Shown: positions 36,099 through 47,110 of the stretch, in pieces
Numbering within the stretch: the stretch's first letter is position 1
Layout of the letters: the number at the start of each line of letters is the position of its first letter
Source: Geobacter sp.
GTDB taxonomy: Bacteria > Desulfobacterota > Desulfuromonadia > Geobacterales > Pseudopelobacteraceae
Assembly: GCA_009684515.1 (NCBI GenBank)
Contig: WKKS01000014.1
Span: 1 to 64,000, forward strand
Direction of reading: 5' to 3'
Length of the DNA: 64,000 bases
Made by a program: the position numbers and the translations under genes
The notes under the pieces: generated by a model
What the model was told of the DNA's origin: nothing
What the model saw: only the letters and a program-made list of their open reading frames with translations
Database searches by the model: none

Positions 36099-37064
36099 TT
36101 AAAATCCAGATTTTGCGTCAGTGATGGCCAGATTCAGCTTTTCCACCATTAGCTTGATATTAGTGCCACTGATTAGCAGTTTGGCGGCCCGTTCCACACC
36201 ATTCAGAAACTTGACAAAGCCAGCATCATCTATCAGGCATGAATTACCGCCATTTTCGGACAGTTCCTTGTCAACTATTCCTCTTCCGACTCTGCCTACA
36301 TATTCGCCGACTATGACCTTGACTTGTTCTTCAAGTTCGTAAAGTCTGACCGAGACCAGTTTAGTGTCTCGTTCTTGCCGGTCCTTGCTTGTTTTTTCAA
36401 GTTCCGATTGGTTGATCGCGACTGAATTGTCCCAGATTTTCTGAATATTGGTGACTTCCAGAAGGTTGATCCCCATGATTTCTTCCACACTCTGAGTGGT
36501 GAAAAGGTCTATTTTGGCGCCGGGTAATCCGGCTATCTTTTGAGATTCTGAAGATGACGTTTCAATGTCGCTGGAACCGTCATGGAAAAAGCCGAGCGGA
36601 TTGCCTTCCTTATAAAAAATCATGGCTGAGTGGTCTTGGGTGTAGATACGAAGGCAACCGTTTAATTGATCGTCCTTGATTCTTTTGAGGAGGGAGTTAA
36701 TGTCAATCAGTTTGAGTTCTTGTGCCTTATAAAGGGTCTCACCCTCCAGAAGGGCATGTATGCACATGGTGAGGTCTTTGGATAGTTTGTAAACATTCAT
36801 TGTGCCGCTGCCTGATGTCACCATCAGTTCAGCCAGCGTGGTAAGCGCTTCAAAGCCGTTTTGCCTTTTCCCGTTTCGGTCTTCGAACAGCGCACTTACC
36901 AGTTTTCCTGCCTCAAATACCAGAATGACAGTACTGGCCTGGAATACAAAGCTGGAGTAACCGGTGAAGCTGCCGGTACTCAGTTTTGAAAGAACTTCCG
37001 GCAATTTGAGTTTTGTGACGGCCAGATTCTCAAATAAAGGGTTGCCTTTAGGGAGAAGGAACAT
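36099..37064 (-). CDS. Unknown soluble protein, paralogue of 21117-22073
   Basis: A 321-aa cytoplasmic protein sharing about 220 N-terminal residues with the product of 21117-22073 (for example LPKGNPLFE, KLSTGSFTGY, AMIFYKEGNPLGFFHDG and LPGAKIDLFTT). The C-terminus is helical with a coiled-coil look. It leads the heme-porin operon, 23 bp before the membrane protein gene, and so may regulate or link it to a signalling pathway. No catalytic motif. Confidence 0.75.
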   Translation of the reverse strand: MFLLPKGNPLFENLAVTKLKLPEVLSKLSTGSFTGYSSFVFQASTVILVFEAGKLVSALFEDRNGKRQNGFEALTTLAELMVTSGSGTMNVYKLSKDLTMCIHALLEGETLYKAQELKLIDINSLLKRIKDDQLNGCLRIYTQDHSAMIFYKEGNPLGFFHDGSSDIETSSSESQKIAGLPGAKIDLFTTQSVEEIMGINLLEVTNIQKIWDNSVAINQSELEKTSKDRQERDTKLVSVRLYELEEQVKVIVGEYVGRVGRGIVDKELSENGGNSCLIDDAGFVKFLNGVERAAKLLISGTNIKLMVEKLNLAITDAKSGF

Positions 37065-37100
37065 GGTGCCTCCTGCGTTTGGTGGTCCATAAACGCTCGA

Positions 37101-37129
37101 AACTTAATTTAATTTTGGTGGTATGTCAA
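37101..37129 (-). promoter_or_regulatory. Sigma70-type promoter of the heme-porin operon
   Basis: TTGACA (37124-37129) and TAAGTT (37101-37106) are 17 bp apart on the minus strand, 37 bp before the start at 37064. The -35 is perfect; the -10 is weak. Confidence 0.5.
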
Positions 37130-37154
37130 AACAAAAAAATAGTATAATGCCTCA

Positions 37155-37345
37155 GAATTATTGTATTTTTGCTGGATACTTCTCTTGTTTGTGCGTCAAA
37201 TGGCCGAGCGCTGCGCCAGATGCAAGCCGTTTTGCGTAGCTTTGGGACGCAAATCCAAAGCAATGAAATTAACATTGCGGTGCAACTATCCGTTATGACA
37301 AGAAAAAAGCACGAGGTGCAGCTCTTTGTCTGTCCCGTGCTTTTT
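37155..37345 (+). ncRNA. Candidate orphan structured RNA ending in a terminator
   Basis: TATAAT at 37143-37148 could start a plus-strand transcript of about 190 nt. It holds TTTGCGT/ACGCAAA (37231-37253), GCAAT/ATTGC (37260-37278) and a terminator at 37303-37345. No supported gene lies downstream on this strand. The -35 is poor. GGGACGCAAATCC recalls a GEMM riboswitch, but the rest does not fit. Confidence 0.2.
37303..37345. terminator. Bidirectional terminator downstream of maeB
   Basis: AAAAAAGCACG (37303-37313) pairs with CGTGCTTTTT (37336-37345); T-runs lie on both strands. On the minus strand it follows maeB by 40 bp. Confidence 0.75.
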
Positions 37346-37385
37346 GAACTGAAAATCAACCTTCAATTGTCGTGCCATCAGTAGA

Positions 37386-39635
<2,250 letters not shown>

Positions 39636-39855
39636 TTTAGACCTCCGGTTTAGTGTTGATAAAAAAATAGCTGTTTATGTGGCGTTAATGGTATGATTCT
39701 TTTACTAAAAGTGAAAAACAATAGACTTCTTAAAACTAGTATGTCAAGCAGTTAATCCCGATCAATAAAAAATCATTCTATTGACCAGCAAAAATCGGGC
39801 TTGCCAGTTCGGAGGCAATTGATACAATCGAAAAAACCAGAACGGAGCAGACCAT

Positions 39856-40809
39856 ATGTGTTTTTGTACGATTGGTATTGACATTGGCGGTACAAACCTG
39901 CGTTTGGCGTTGATAACTATGGCAGGTGATGTGCTTGTCCGGCGCAAGTTTTCCAGTTTGATTGCGGAAGGAAGGGATGCGTTTTGCGAACGTCTGCTGT
40001 TCGGCATCGAAGATTTGCGGCAGGAAGCCGCTTCTCGAAGTTTTGATGTCGTTGGCGTTGGTGTCGGTATTCCGGGGTTGGTTGACAGTGACGGGTTTAT
40101 TCGCGCTTCCGTAAATATGCGACCGCTGGATGGATTTAATCTTTCATCTTTTCTGGCCGAAAAAACCGGCCTGAAGGTGGAGAGCGCCAACGATGCCAAT
40201 GCAATTGCCGTTGGCGAACACCTCTTTGGTGCCGGTCGCGAATTTTCCTCATTCATGGTTATTACCATTGGTACCGGGCTCGGGAGCGGTCTTATACTGG
40301 ACGGGAGGCTTTGGAAAGGTTCGGGCGGGTTTGCTTCAGAGTTTGGGCATGTTACTGTGAACCCTGACGGTCATGCCTGTCCTTGCGGAAATCATGGTTG
40401 TCTGGAAAGGTATGTATCTGCCGATGCCTTGCAGCGCTCCATAGATGATTCGTTCCCGGCAGAAGCTGACCGCTATCGTTCTTTGACAGCCGAGGAGTTG
40501 GCCGTAATGGCCAGAGAGGGGGATCATGTTTCCCGTGAAGCATTCAGGCAAATGGGGAGGTGGCTCGGCATTGCGTTGGCGTCGATATCCAATGTCCTTA
40601 ATCTGGAAGCAATAATTGTCGGGGGAGGGGTAGGGGGAAGTCTTGACCTGATTGAGCCTGTTCTTCGCGAAGAACTCTCCAAACGATGCTTTTCGGAAAT
40701 ATATCAGGATCTTAAGATTGTAAAAGGGGATCTGGGTGATGATGCCGGTTTGTTCGGAGCCGCGGCACTCGTTTCAAGCACTTTCAGGCATACAGCCAAA
40801 GCGCGGTAA
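39856..40809 (+). CDS. ROK-family glucokinase
   Basis: A 317-aa sugar kinase, likely converting glucose to glucose-6-phosphate. The ATP-binding motif IGIDIGGTNLRLALI is at 8-22; the sugar-binding HxD-type region is SEFGHVTVNPDG; the zinc motif is CPCGNHGCLERY. These fit bacterial ROK glucokinases. It is divergent from maeB with a 220-bp gap of AT-rich sequence. Sugar specificity is not proven. Confidence 0.87.
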   Translation: MCFCTIGIDIGGTNLRLALITMAGDVLVRRKFSSLIAEGRDAFCERLLFGIEDLRQEAASRSFDVVGVGVGIPGLVDSDGFIRASVNMRPLDGFNLSSFLAEKTGLKVESANDANAIAVGEHLFGAGREFSSFMVITIGTGLGSGLILDGRLWKGSGGFASEFGHVTVNPDGHACPCGNHGCLERYVSADALQRSIDDSFPAEADRYRSLTAEELAVMAREGDHVSREAFRQMGRWLGIALASISNVLNLEAIIVGGGVGGSLDLIEPVLREELSKRCFSEIYQDLKIVKGDLGDDAGLFGAAALVSSTFRHTAKAR

Positions 40810-40991
40810 GTCGGAAATAAATATGTTTATCGCCAGAAAACCGGCATTTAAAATTAGGATGCTTTGTAATTGCCTGTTTATGGCTGGTTTTACACCAGAA
40901 TTCGCAAGCTTAATGGATTGACTTATAGGGTTGTTACCTTTAATATCCACCCGTTACAGTGTCTAATAAATTGGCTTCGAGAAGGTAAAAT

Positions 40992-41321
40992 ATGCAGCAA
41001 ATCCCCATAATGCTTGCCAAGGCGGGAATGGTTCTGGCCAAAGATGTTTTTCGAGGCGGTGTTCCGGCCGGAATGCCGATCTGCGGAAAAGATACCGTAC
41101 TGACCGATGCGCTGATTACGCGTTTGGATCAAATGGATGTTCAGACTGTGTACGTTGATGGACATCCTGTCTGGGAAGAAGGCGGGCAATCTATTGAGGA
41201 GATGCTGCAGGCTCTTGACAAGCGCTTTGAAAAGTGTCGGGAGGAACCGCTTAACTCCATGCTTTATGATATCTACAAGGCACACCTGACCAAATCCATG
41301 GGGGGCGAAGGTGGAAGATAA
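40992..41321 (+). CDS. Small unknown protein upstream of HDOD gene
   Basis: A 109-aa soluble protein. LAKAGMVLAKDVFR, GMPICGKDTVLTDALITRLDQM and DVQTVYVDGHPV resemble the N-terminal domain seen before HD-GYP domains. It has no HD motif itself. It overlaps the HDOD gene by 11 bp and probably works with it. Confidence 0.65.
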   Translation: MQQIPIMLAKAGMVLAKDVFRGGVPAGMPICGKDTVLTDALITRLDQMDVQTVYVDGHPVWEEGGQSIEEMLQALDKRFEKCREEPLNSMLYDIYKAHLTKSMGGEGGR

Positions 41322-42156
41322 ACGTGGCGAACTGAAAAAAATTATCATGGACACCAAGACGCTGCCAACACTGCCTGGCGTTATAAATAAGCTGAATGCA
41401 TTATCAAACAACGACAAAGCCTCTGTTCAGGAAATGGCGAAGATCGTTTCCTCGGATCAGGTTCTTTCCGCCCGTATACTGCGCCTTGCCAACTCTCCAT
41501 CCTATGGATTTTACCGTGTTTCAACGATCTCCAACGCTATGATTCTGCTTGGAGTCAATGTTGTTAAGAGCCTGGCGCTTTCTTCCTCCATTTTTGCCAT
41601 CATGGAGAAGAACAGTGTCGGCTTGTGGGAACATTCTCTCGGGGTGGGTGTGGCCGCCAACCTGCTGGCACGTAAGCTGGAACTGCCGGAATGCGAGGAG
41701 ATTGCGACAGCAGCATTACTGCATGATATCGGCAAGGTTCTCGTCAGCCTGAAATGCAGTGAAGCGGAACAGGAGGTCCTGAAACTAGTCCGGGACAGGC
41801 AGATTTATATGATCGAGGCTGAACGTGATATCATCGATACCGACCATGCCGAGATCGGTGGCTGGTTATCAAAAAGCTGGTTTTTGCCAGAAAAGTTGAG
41901 TGAGCCGATTTCCTTTCACCATGATGTGATCAAATCAGATAATCACCGTATAAAAACTTCGGTTGTTCACATTGCCGATGTGTTGATCAAGGCTAGTGGA
42001 TTTGGAAACAGCGGTGACAGTTTCGTTCCGGTGATACAAAAAGTTGCCTGGGACACCCTCAAGCTGAATGAACAAATACTGGCCGAATTAGTTGCGGAAA
42101 TCGAGGACAAGCTGGTTGAAGTCAAAAACTTCAGCCTGGAAATGATGGGCGAGTAA
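41311..42156 (+). CDS. HDOD-domain signalling protein
   Basis: A 281-aa protein that is nearly all HDOD domain: LPTLPGVINKLNALSNNDKAS, VSSDQVLSARILRLANSPSYGF and ALLHDIGKVLVSLK, which retains the HD pair. HDOD proteins often regulate chemotaxis and c-di-GMP pathways. GTG 41311 overlaps the upstream gene and its stop overlaps the GGDEF gene (TAATG). Confidence 0.85.
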   Translation: MEDKRGELKKIIMDTKTLPTLPGVINKLNALSNNDKASVQEMAKIVSSDQVLSARILRLANSPSYGFYRVSTISNAMILLGVNVVKSLALSSSIFAIMEKNSVGLWEHSLGVGVAANLLARKLELPECEEIATAALLHDIGKVLVSLKCSEAEQEVLKLVRDRQIYMIEAERDIIDTDHAEIGGWLSKSWFLPEKLSEPISFHHDVIKSDNHRIKTSVVHIADVLIKASGFGNSGDSFVPVIQKVAWDTLKLNEQILAELVAEIEDKLVEVKNFSLEMMGE

Positions 42157-43076
42157 TGCCTCAGCCGACCAGAATCACAATAGTCTCTTCCGATAGCCAG
42201 TTGACCTCGCATATTCAACTTCGCCTGCACAGTAAAGGTTATCAGGTCAGTTGTATGCAATGTTTCGATTCTGCCATGGGCATGTTCTACGCGGACCCCC
42301 CAGATTTGTTGATTATTGATTTATCCACAGATACCGAATGCAGCTCGAAGATTGTATTTACACTTCGAAGTGACAGTTATTTCAGTGCTATTCCGATTCT
42401 GGGGCTGGTCGTCTCAATTGATAATGACACTTTTAACTGGAATAGCTGCCCCTTGGACGATTTTGTTACCCTGCCGCTTAATTACAGTGAGTTGTTTTCC
42501 CGTATCACCCTGTCACTCTCGCGTTTGAAGCGAATTTTCGACAATAATCCCCTGACACGACTTCCGGGAAATACCTCCATTCAGCGGGCTATCGAGAGTG
42601 ACCTGGGTCTGCCGGTGTCTGTCTGTTATGTCGATATCAATCATTTCAAGCCCTATAACGACGAGTACGGTTTTTCGCATGGCGATGAAGTCATCAGGAT
42701 GACAGCGAGAATCATGTTCAATGCGGTGCGGGATTCCGGTGGCGGATTTTGCGGGCATATCGGTGGGGATGATTTTGTTTGTATAGTGCCTAATGATCAA
42801 GCCGAAGCTGTTTGTCAGACGATCATCACCCATTTTGATCTGATCGTGCTCGACCTGTTCGATGAGGAAACCAAAAGGCGCGGCCACTACCCCGGTACTA
42901 ACCGCAAGGGTGAGAAGGAAGATGTGCCGCTATTGTCAGTTTCCATTGCAGTGGTTCCGATGGATATGCCGAAACTGCGGCATGCCGCCAAAGTTGCGGA
43001 AGTGGCCGCCGAGTTGAAAAAAGTCGCCAAGGAATCAAACGGCAGCAAATATGTGGTAGATCAGCGTCGCAACTAA
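42156..43076 (+). CDS. Response regulator with GGDEF diguanylate-cyclase domain
   Basis: A 306-aa protein. The receiver (about 5-120) has the phosphoacceptor D55 (LLIIDLS). The GGDEF domain (about 130-300) has VDINHFKPYNDEYGF and a GGDDF signature (203-207). D177 in HGDEV is the position where Geobacter Hypr cGAMP synthases carry Ser, so a normal c-di-GMP synthase is predicted. No I-site RxxD is seen. It ends the three-gene signalling operon. Confidence 0.83.
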   Translation: MPQPTRITIVSSDSQLTSHIQLRLHSKGYQVSCMQCFDSAMGMFYADPPDLLIIDLSTDTECSSKIVFTLRSDSYFSAIPILGLVVSIDNDTFNWNSCPLDDFVTLPLNYSELFSRITLSLSRLKRIFDNNPLTRLPGNTSIQRAIESDLGLPVSVCYVDINHFKPYNDEYGFSHGDEVIRMTARIMFNAVRDSGGGFCGHIGGDDFVCIVPNDQAEAVCQTIITHFDLIVLDLFDEETKRRGHYPGTNRKGEKEDVPLLSVSIAVVPMDMPKLRHAAKVAEVAAELKKVAKESNGSKYVVDQRRN

Positions 43077-43107
43077 GTAAAAGGTTTTATCCAGCTTTTC
43101 GGTTAGC

Positions 43108-43146
43108 AAAAAAGGCGTCCTCCGAATGGGAGAACGCCTTTTTTTT
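43108..43146. terminator. Bidirectional terminator
   Basis: The stem AAAAAAGGCGTCCTCC/GGGAGAACGCCTTTTTTTT with a GAAT loop lies between the convergent GGDEF and dodecaheme genes. Confidence 0.88.
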
Positions 43147-43166
43147 AAACAAGTAGCCTTTTCGTA

Positions 43167-44192
43167 CTACATGTTATGGCATTTGCCGCAATCATCCTGA
43201 ACCGAGAAGGCGTCCTTGCCTTTGTTGTGGCAGGTGCCGCACGACTTGCCGTTTTCCATTTGACCCATGGTGGCTTTGTTTGCACCGGCCTTGAATGCGA
43301 AAATTTTGGTGTGGCAATCGGAACATTTGTAAGCCTGGGTATGGAAATCATGGCTGAAAACGGCTTCACCTACCGATGTTTTGAAAGTGATCTTGCCAGG
43401 TTTCATACCTTTGTGGCACTTGTCGCAGTCACCGGTTGATGCAAAGGCTTCTTTGCCGTTGTGGCATTCTCCGCAGGATTTACCCTTGGCCATGTCTGCC
43501 ATGGATGCTTTGCCAGCGGAGGCTTTGTAGGGGAATCGCTTGGTGTGACAATCTTTGCAGCCATATGCCTGGGTATGGAAGTCGTGGCTGAACGTGGCGG
43601 GGGTCACTCCCTTGATGCTAAACGTAATTTCTCTCGGTTTCAACCCTTTGTGGCAACGGTCGCAATTGGCCGTTACAGTAAACGCCTTCTTGCCGTCATG
43701 GCAGGCACCGCAGGTGCGTCCTTTTTCCATTTCGGCCATGGTTACTGATTTTTCCTTGCCGGTTATTACCTTGCCGTTGTGGCAGCTTTTGCAGGCCCCG
43801 CCGGTAGCTTCGATGTGGATGGCGTGACTGAATACTGCGGAGCCCAAACCTTTGATGTTGTAGGTGACATCACGCGGTTTGCCTTTGTGGCACCTTACGC
43901 AATCTTTTTCTGATGCGACACTAAATGCCTTTACTCCGCTGTGGCATGCTCCGCACGATTTGGTTTTTTCCATTTCAGCCATGGTGAAATGTTTTCTTTT
44001 TCTCAGGTTGTAGATTGCATCGTGGCAGATTCTACAGTTGTTGTAGTATTTTTTAAGGTGGATTTCGTGACTGAATACAACCGGTTCGGAATTTTTAAAA
44101 GTAAAGGAAATATTTTTTGTTTCGACAGCTCCGGCGCATATGACGGACATGAATAAGAGTGAAAGGGCCAAAAATAATATCTGTTTCTGCAT
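43167..44192 (-). CDS. Dodecaheme periplasmic cytochrome (four c7 units)
   Basis: A 341-aa exported protein (signal peptide MQKQILFLALSLLFMSVICAGA) with 12 CxxCH motifs in four repeated triheme units. Each reads FSHxxH...CxxCH...CGxCH...CxxCHKG (last unit CGKCHNM). This is the layout of the Geobacter dodecaheme 'nanowire' cytochrome GSU1996, an extended rod with stacked hemes. It likely stores and moves electrons in the periplasm. AAGGAG lies 8 bp before the ATG, and a promoter is at 44240-44268. Confidence 0.93.
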   Translation of the reverse strand: MQKQILFLALSLLFMSVICAGAVETKNISFTFKNSEPVVFSHEIHLKKYYNNCRICHDAIYNLRKRKHFTMAEMEKTKSCGACHSGVKAFSVASEKDCVRCHKGKPRDVTYNIKGLGSAVFSHAIHIEATGGACKSCHNGKVITGKEKSVTMAEMEKGRTCGACHDGKKAFTVTANCDRCHKGLKPREITFSIKGVTPATFSHDFHTQAYGCKDCHTKRFPYKASAGKASMADMAKGKSCGECHNGKEAFASTGDCDKCHKGMKPGKITFKTSVGEAVFSHDFHTQAYKCSDCHTKIFAFKAGANKATMGQMENGKSCGTCHNKGKDAFSVQDDCGKCHNM

Positions 44193-44239
44193 GAAGACGA
44201 CTCCTTACTACTTGATTGAATAACACATTTTAGCGCCCC

Positions 44240-44268
44240 ACTATACAGACTGAGTTAATTATCGTCAA
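44240..44268 (-). promoter_or_regulatory. Strong sigma70 promoter of the dodecaheme cytochrome
   Basis: TTGACG (44263-44268) and TATAGT (44240-44245) are spaced exactly 17 bp on the minus strand, about 48 bp before the start at 44192. Confidence 0.7.
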
Positions 44269-44377
44269 TTGTAAATTCTCCCGCCTGAATACGACATCCA
44301 ATAGCTTGGTTTTGCGGTTGATAGGATTAATACGCTGTGATATAGGTTGTCACCATTTCAAGCCAAGGTAGCCCCAT

Positions 44378-45202
44378 ATGATAACAATAGATCGCATGAT
44401 AGAGCAGGCGTTGCTGGAAGATATCCACACCGGAGACATTACAACTAAAGCGGTTGTGCCGCAAAGACGACCCGCCGAGGCGCGTTTGATAGCCAAAGAG
44501 GGGTTGGTGGTCGCCGGTTTATTGATAGCCGGTCGCGTATTCAGCCGTCTTGATTCTGAAGTTATTTTCAAAAATAACTATGCGGAGGGCGACCATCTGG
44601 AAAAGGGTGCCGTCATGGCCGTTATTAACGGCGATGCCGCCGATCTGCTGATGGGAGAGAGAGTCGCTCTTAACATACTTCAAAGAATGTGCGGAATCGC
44701 CACTCTTACTTCCAGGTATGTTGCCGCGGTTGAGGGAACTAACGCCCGGATAGTTGATACCCGCAAAACCACTCCCGGCCTGCGGGAGATCGAGAAGTAT
44801 GCCGTGCGCATCGGCGGGGGACATAATCACCGGACCGGATTGTACGATGGTGTATTGATTAAGGAGAATCACATTGCCGCCGCAGGTGGCATAAGCGAGG
44901 CTGTACGACGGGCCCGCGCCTATATCCCCCATACGCTTAAAATAGAGATTGAAACTGAAAATCTGATGCAGGTTGACGAAGCATTGAAAGCGGGCGCCGA
45001 TATCATCATGCTAGATAACATGACCCTCGATGATATGCGGACGGCCGTAGCGACCATAGCCGGTCAAGCTGTGGTTGAGGCCTCCGGTGGGGTCAATCTC
45101 GAAACAGTGCGAGCCATTGCCGAAACCGGAGTTGATATTATTTCGGTGGGTGCTCTGACCCATTCTCCAAGAGCAATGGACATCTCCATGCTTCTTGACT
45201 AA
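44378..45202 (+). CDS. nadC: Nicotinate-nucleotide diphosphorylase (carboxylating)
   Basis: A 274-aa quinolinate phosphoribosyltransferase of NAD synthesis. RKTTPGLREIEKYAVRIGG, NHRTGLYDGVLIKENHI and LDNMTLDDMR carry the substrate-binding Arg, Lys and acidic residues. First of a cofactor-gene run nadC-birA-coaX. AAGG lies about 10 bp before the ATG. Confidence 0.95.
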   Translation: MITIDRMIEQALLEDIHTGDITTKAVVPQRRPAEARLIAKEGLVVAGLLIAGRVFSRLDSEVIFKNNYAEGDHLEKGAVMAVINGDAADLLMGERVALNILQRMCGIATLTSRYVAAVEGTNARIVDTRKTTPGLREIEKYAVRIGGGHNHRTGLYDGVLIKENHIAAAGGISEAVRRARAYIPHTLKIEIETENLMQVDEALKAGADIIMLDNMTLDDMRTAVATIAGQAVVEASGGVNLETVRAIAETGVDIISVGALTHSPRAMDISMLLD

Positions 45203-45238
45203 ACAGAGGAACACCTGACCGATTCCAGGGGGATTTTC

Positions 45239-46216
45239 ATGCATCAGAAAGCCTGTACCATCCTGCGGCTGTTCCGTGACAACGGCGGTTTTGTGTCAGG
45301 TGAGTATGTCAGTAAGGAACTTGGAGTGTCCCGCACCGCAATCTGGAAGCATATATCTTCCCTGCGTGAGCTAGGGCATGTGATTGAAGCGGTTCCCTCC
45401 CGCGGATATCGGCTGGTCTCCTCACCGGAATGGTTTGATTCAGTTGAACTCAAAGCACAGTTGAATACCCTGCGTGTTGGTAAACGTCTGGATTGTCTCA
45501 AGCAAACAACGTCCACCAACTCTGATGCCTTTCGAATTGCTGAAGATGGCGCACCGGAGGGCGCTGTGGTTGTCGCTGATGCCCAGTTTGGTGGAAAAGG
45601 GCGACGGGGTAGGGTCTGGTCCTCGCCAGCCGGCGTGAACTTGTACTGTTCTGTCGTTCTTCGCCCGTCAATTATGCCGAATGAAGCACCTCAGCTGACT
45701 TTTCTTTCCGCTGTGGCCGTTACAAGGGCCATTGAGCTGACAACCGGCTTGAAGCCAGAGATCAAATGGCCTAACGATGTGCTGATTGGCGGTAAGAAGG
45801 TTGCCGGCCTACTTAATGAGATGAGTGCCGAAACCGACTGCATTAATTTTATCATCCTTGGCATTGGCGTTAATCTTAACATGTCACCGGATCAATTTCC
45901 TGAAGATCTGCGCTATCCGGCGACCTCTCTTCTGCTGGAATCCGGTTCCAAGGTTTCCAGAACCCGTTTTGCTGCCACCATGATGAATGAGCTTGATAAG
46001 CTGTATGCCGATTTCCTTGAGCACGGATTCGGGCCGGTTCGTGAAGAATGGCAGCTGCGTTGTAATGCCAAAGGGAAAGCGGTGTCAGTAAGTGATGGAG
46101 GGATTGAGCAAACCAGCGGCCTGTTTATGGGTATAGATGCTGACGGGGCGTTGTTGCTGCGATCCGGTGGCGGTCGGATTGAGCGTATTGTTAGCGGTGA
46201 TGTGAGGGTGATCTGA
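45239..46216 (+). CDS. birA: Biotin ligase and biotin repressor BirA
   Basis: A 325-aa bifunctional protein. The N-terminal HTH (GEYVSKELGVSRTAIWKHIS, about 22-41) makes it a repressor as well as a ligase. The catalytic part has the biotinyl-AMP loop GGKGRRGRVWSSP, IKWPNDVLIGGKKVAG and a C-terminal SH3-like domain. Its first loop residue is Lys where Arg is common (GRGRxGR). It is 1 bp from coaX. Confidence 0.93.
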   Translation: MHQKACTILRLFRDNGGFVSGEYVSKELGVSRTAIWKHISSLRELGHVIEAVPSRGYRLVSSPEWFDSVELKAQLNTLRVGKRLDCLKQTTSTNSDAFRIAEDGAPEGAVVVADAQFGGKGRRGRVWSSPAGVNLYCSVVLRPSIMPNEAPQLTFLSAVAVTRAIELTTGLKPEIKWPNDVLIGGKKVAGLLNEMSAETDCINFIILGIGVNLNMSPDQFPEDLRYPATSLLLESGSKVSRTRFAATMMNELDKLYADFLEHGFGPVREEWQLRCNAKGKAVSVSDGGIEQTSGLFMGIDADGALLLRSGGGRIERIVSGDVRVI

Positions 46217-46981
46217 ATGCTTCTGGTTATTGATGTCGGTAACAGTAATATCGTTCTGGGAGTTTACGGGAACGATCGGCTAATGCGCAGTTGGCGTCTC
46301 TCCACGGACAAGTCGCGTACTTCTGACGAATATGCGGTGCTATTGCACAGCCTGTTTAGCCAGGCCGGGCTGGATTTTTCATTAATTAAAGCAACGATCA
46401 TTTCCTCGGTGGTCCCGCCTCTGACCGGAGTGATGGAAGCCATCTCGCGTGATTTATTCCGGTTGACTCCATTCGTGGTAGGGCCTGGAATTAAGACCGG
46501 CATGCCGATACAGTATGACAATCCTCGTGAAGTTGGCGCCGACCGGATCGTTAATGCGGTCGCAGGATTTGAAAAGCACAAATGCCCATTGGTGATAGTT
46601 GATTTCGGGACGGCTACGACCTTCGACTATGTTAACGGAAAGGGTGAATACTGTGGCGGGGCCATTGCGCCAGGATTGGCGATTTCACTGGAGGCACTCT
46701 TCCAAAGGGCCAGCAAATTGCCCCGGGTTGATATTGTCAAGCCACCGCAAGTGATTGCAAAAAATACGGTAAATTCGATGCAAGCCGGAATATTTTTCGG
46801 TTACGTTGGACTTGTAGACGGTATTGTTGAGAATATCCGGGCGGAGAGTAATGAAAAGTTCCGGGTTGTGGCCACCGGTGGATTAGCTGTTCTGATTGCG
46901 CCGGAATCAAAAACCATAGATGAGGTTGACGAGTTTCTGACACTGGATGGACTGCGCATATTGTATGAAAGGAACAGGTAG
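46217..46981 (+). CDS. coaX: Type III pantothenate kinase
   Basis: A 254-aa ASKHA-fold kinase for the first step of CoA synthesis. [12 protein letters not shown] (phosphate), [24 protein letters not shown] and GGAIAPGL are the family motifs. It begins directly after the birA stop (TGAATG). Confidence 0.95.
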   Translation: MLLVIDVGNSNIVLGVYGNDRLMRSWRLSTDKSRTSDEYAVLLHSLFSQAGLDFSLIKATIISSVVPPLTGVMEAISRDLFRLTPFVVGPGIKTGMPIQYDNPREVGADRIVNAVAGFEKHKCPLVIVDFGTATTFDYVNGKGEYCGGAIAPGLAISLEALFQRASKLPRVDIVKPPQVIAKNTVNSMQAGIFFGYVGLVDGIVENIRAESNEKFRVVATGGLAVLIAPESKTIDEVDEFLTLDGLRILYERNR

Positions 46982-47110
46982 CCTTTATTTGACGTAGTGA
47001 CAAAGAAATTTTTTCGGATATTATTATCCGTGGTGAAAGATCGCTTAGTGACCAAGATATTTGTTTGAATAGAGTAGAAATTCTATTTATGCACACAAGG
47101 AGGCAGTTCT

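Noticed and set aside
37213..37290. GEMM (c-di-GMP/cGAMP) riboswitch
   Set aside because: GGGACGCAAA matches, but the P1b stem with a GNRA loop and the second stem do not, and no gene lies downstream.
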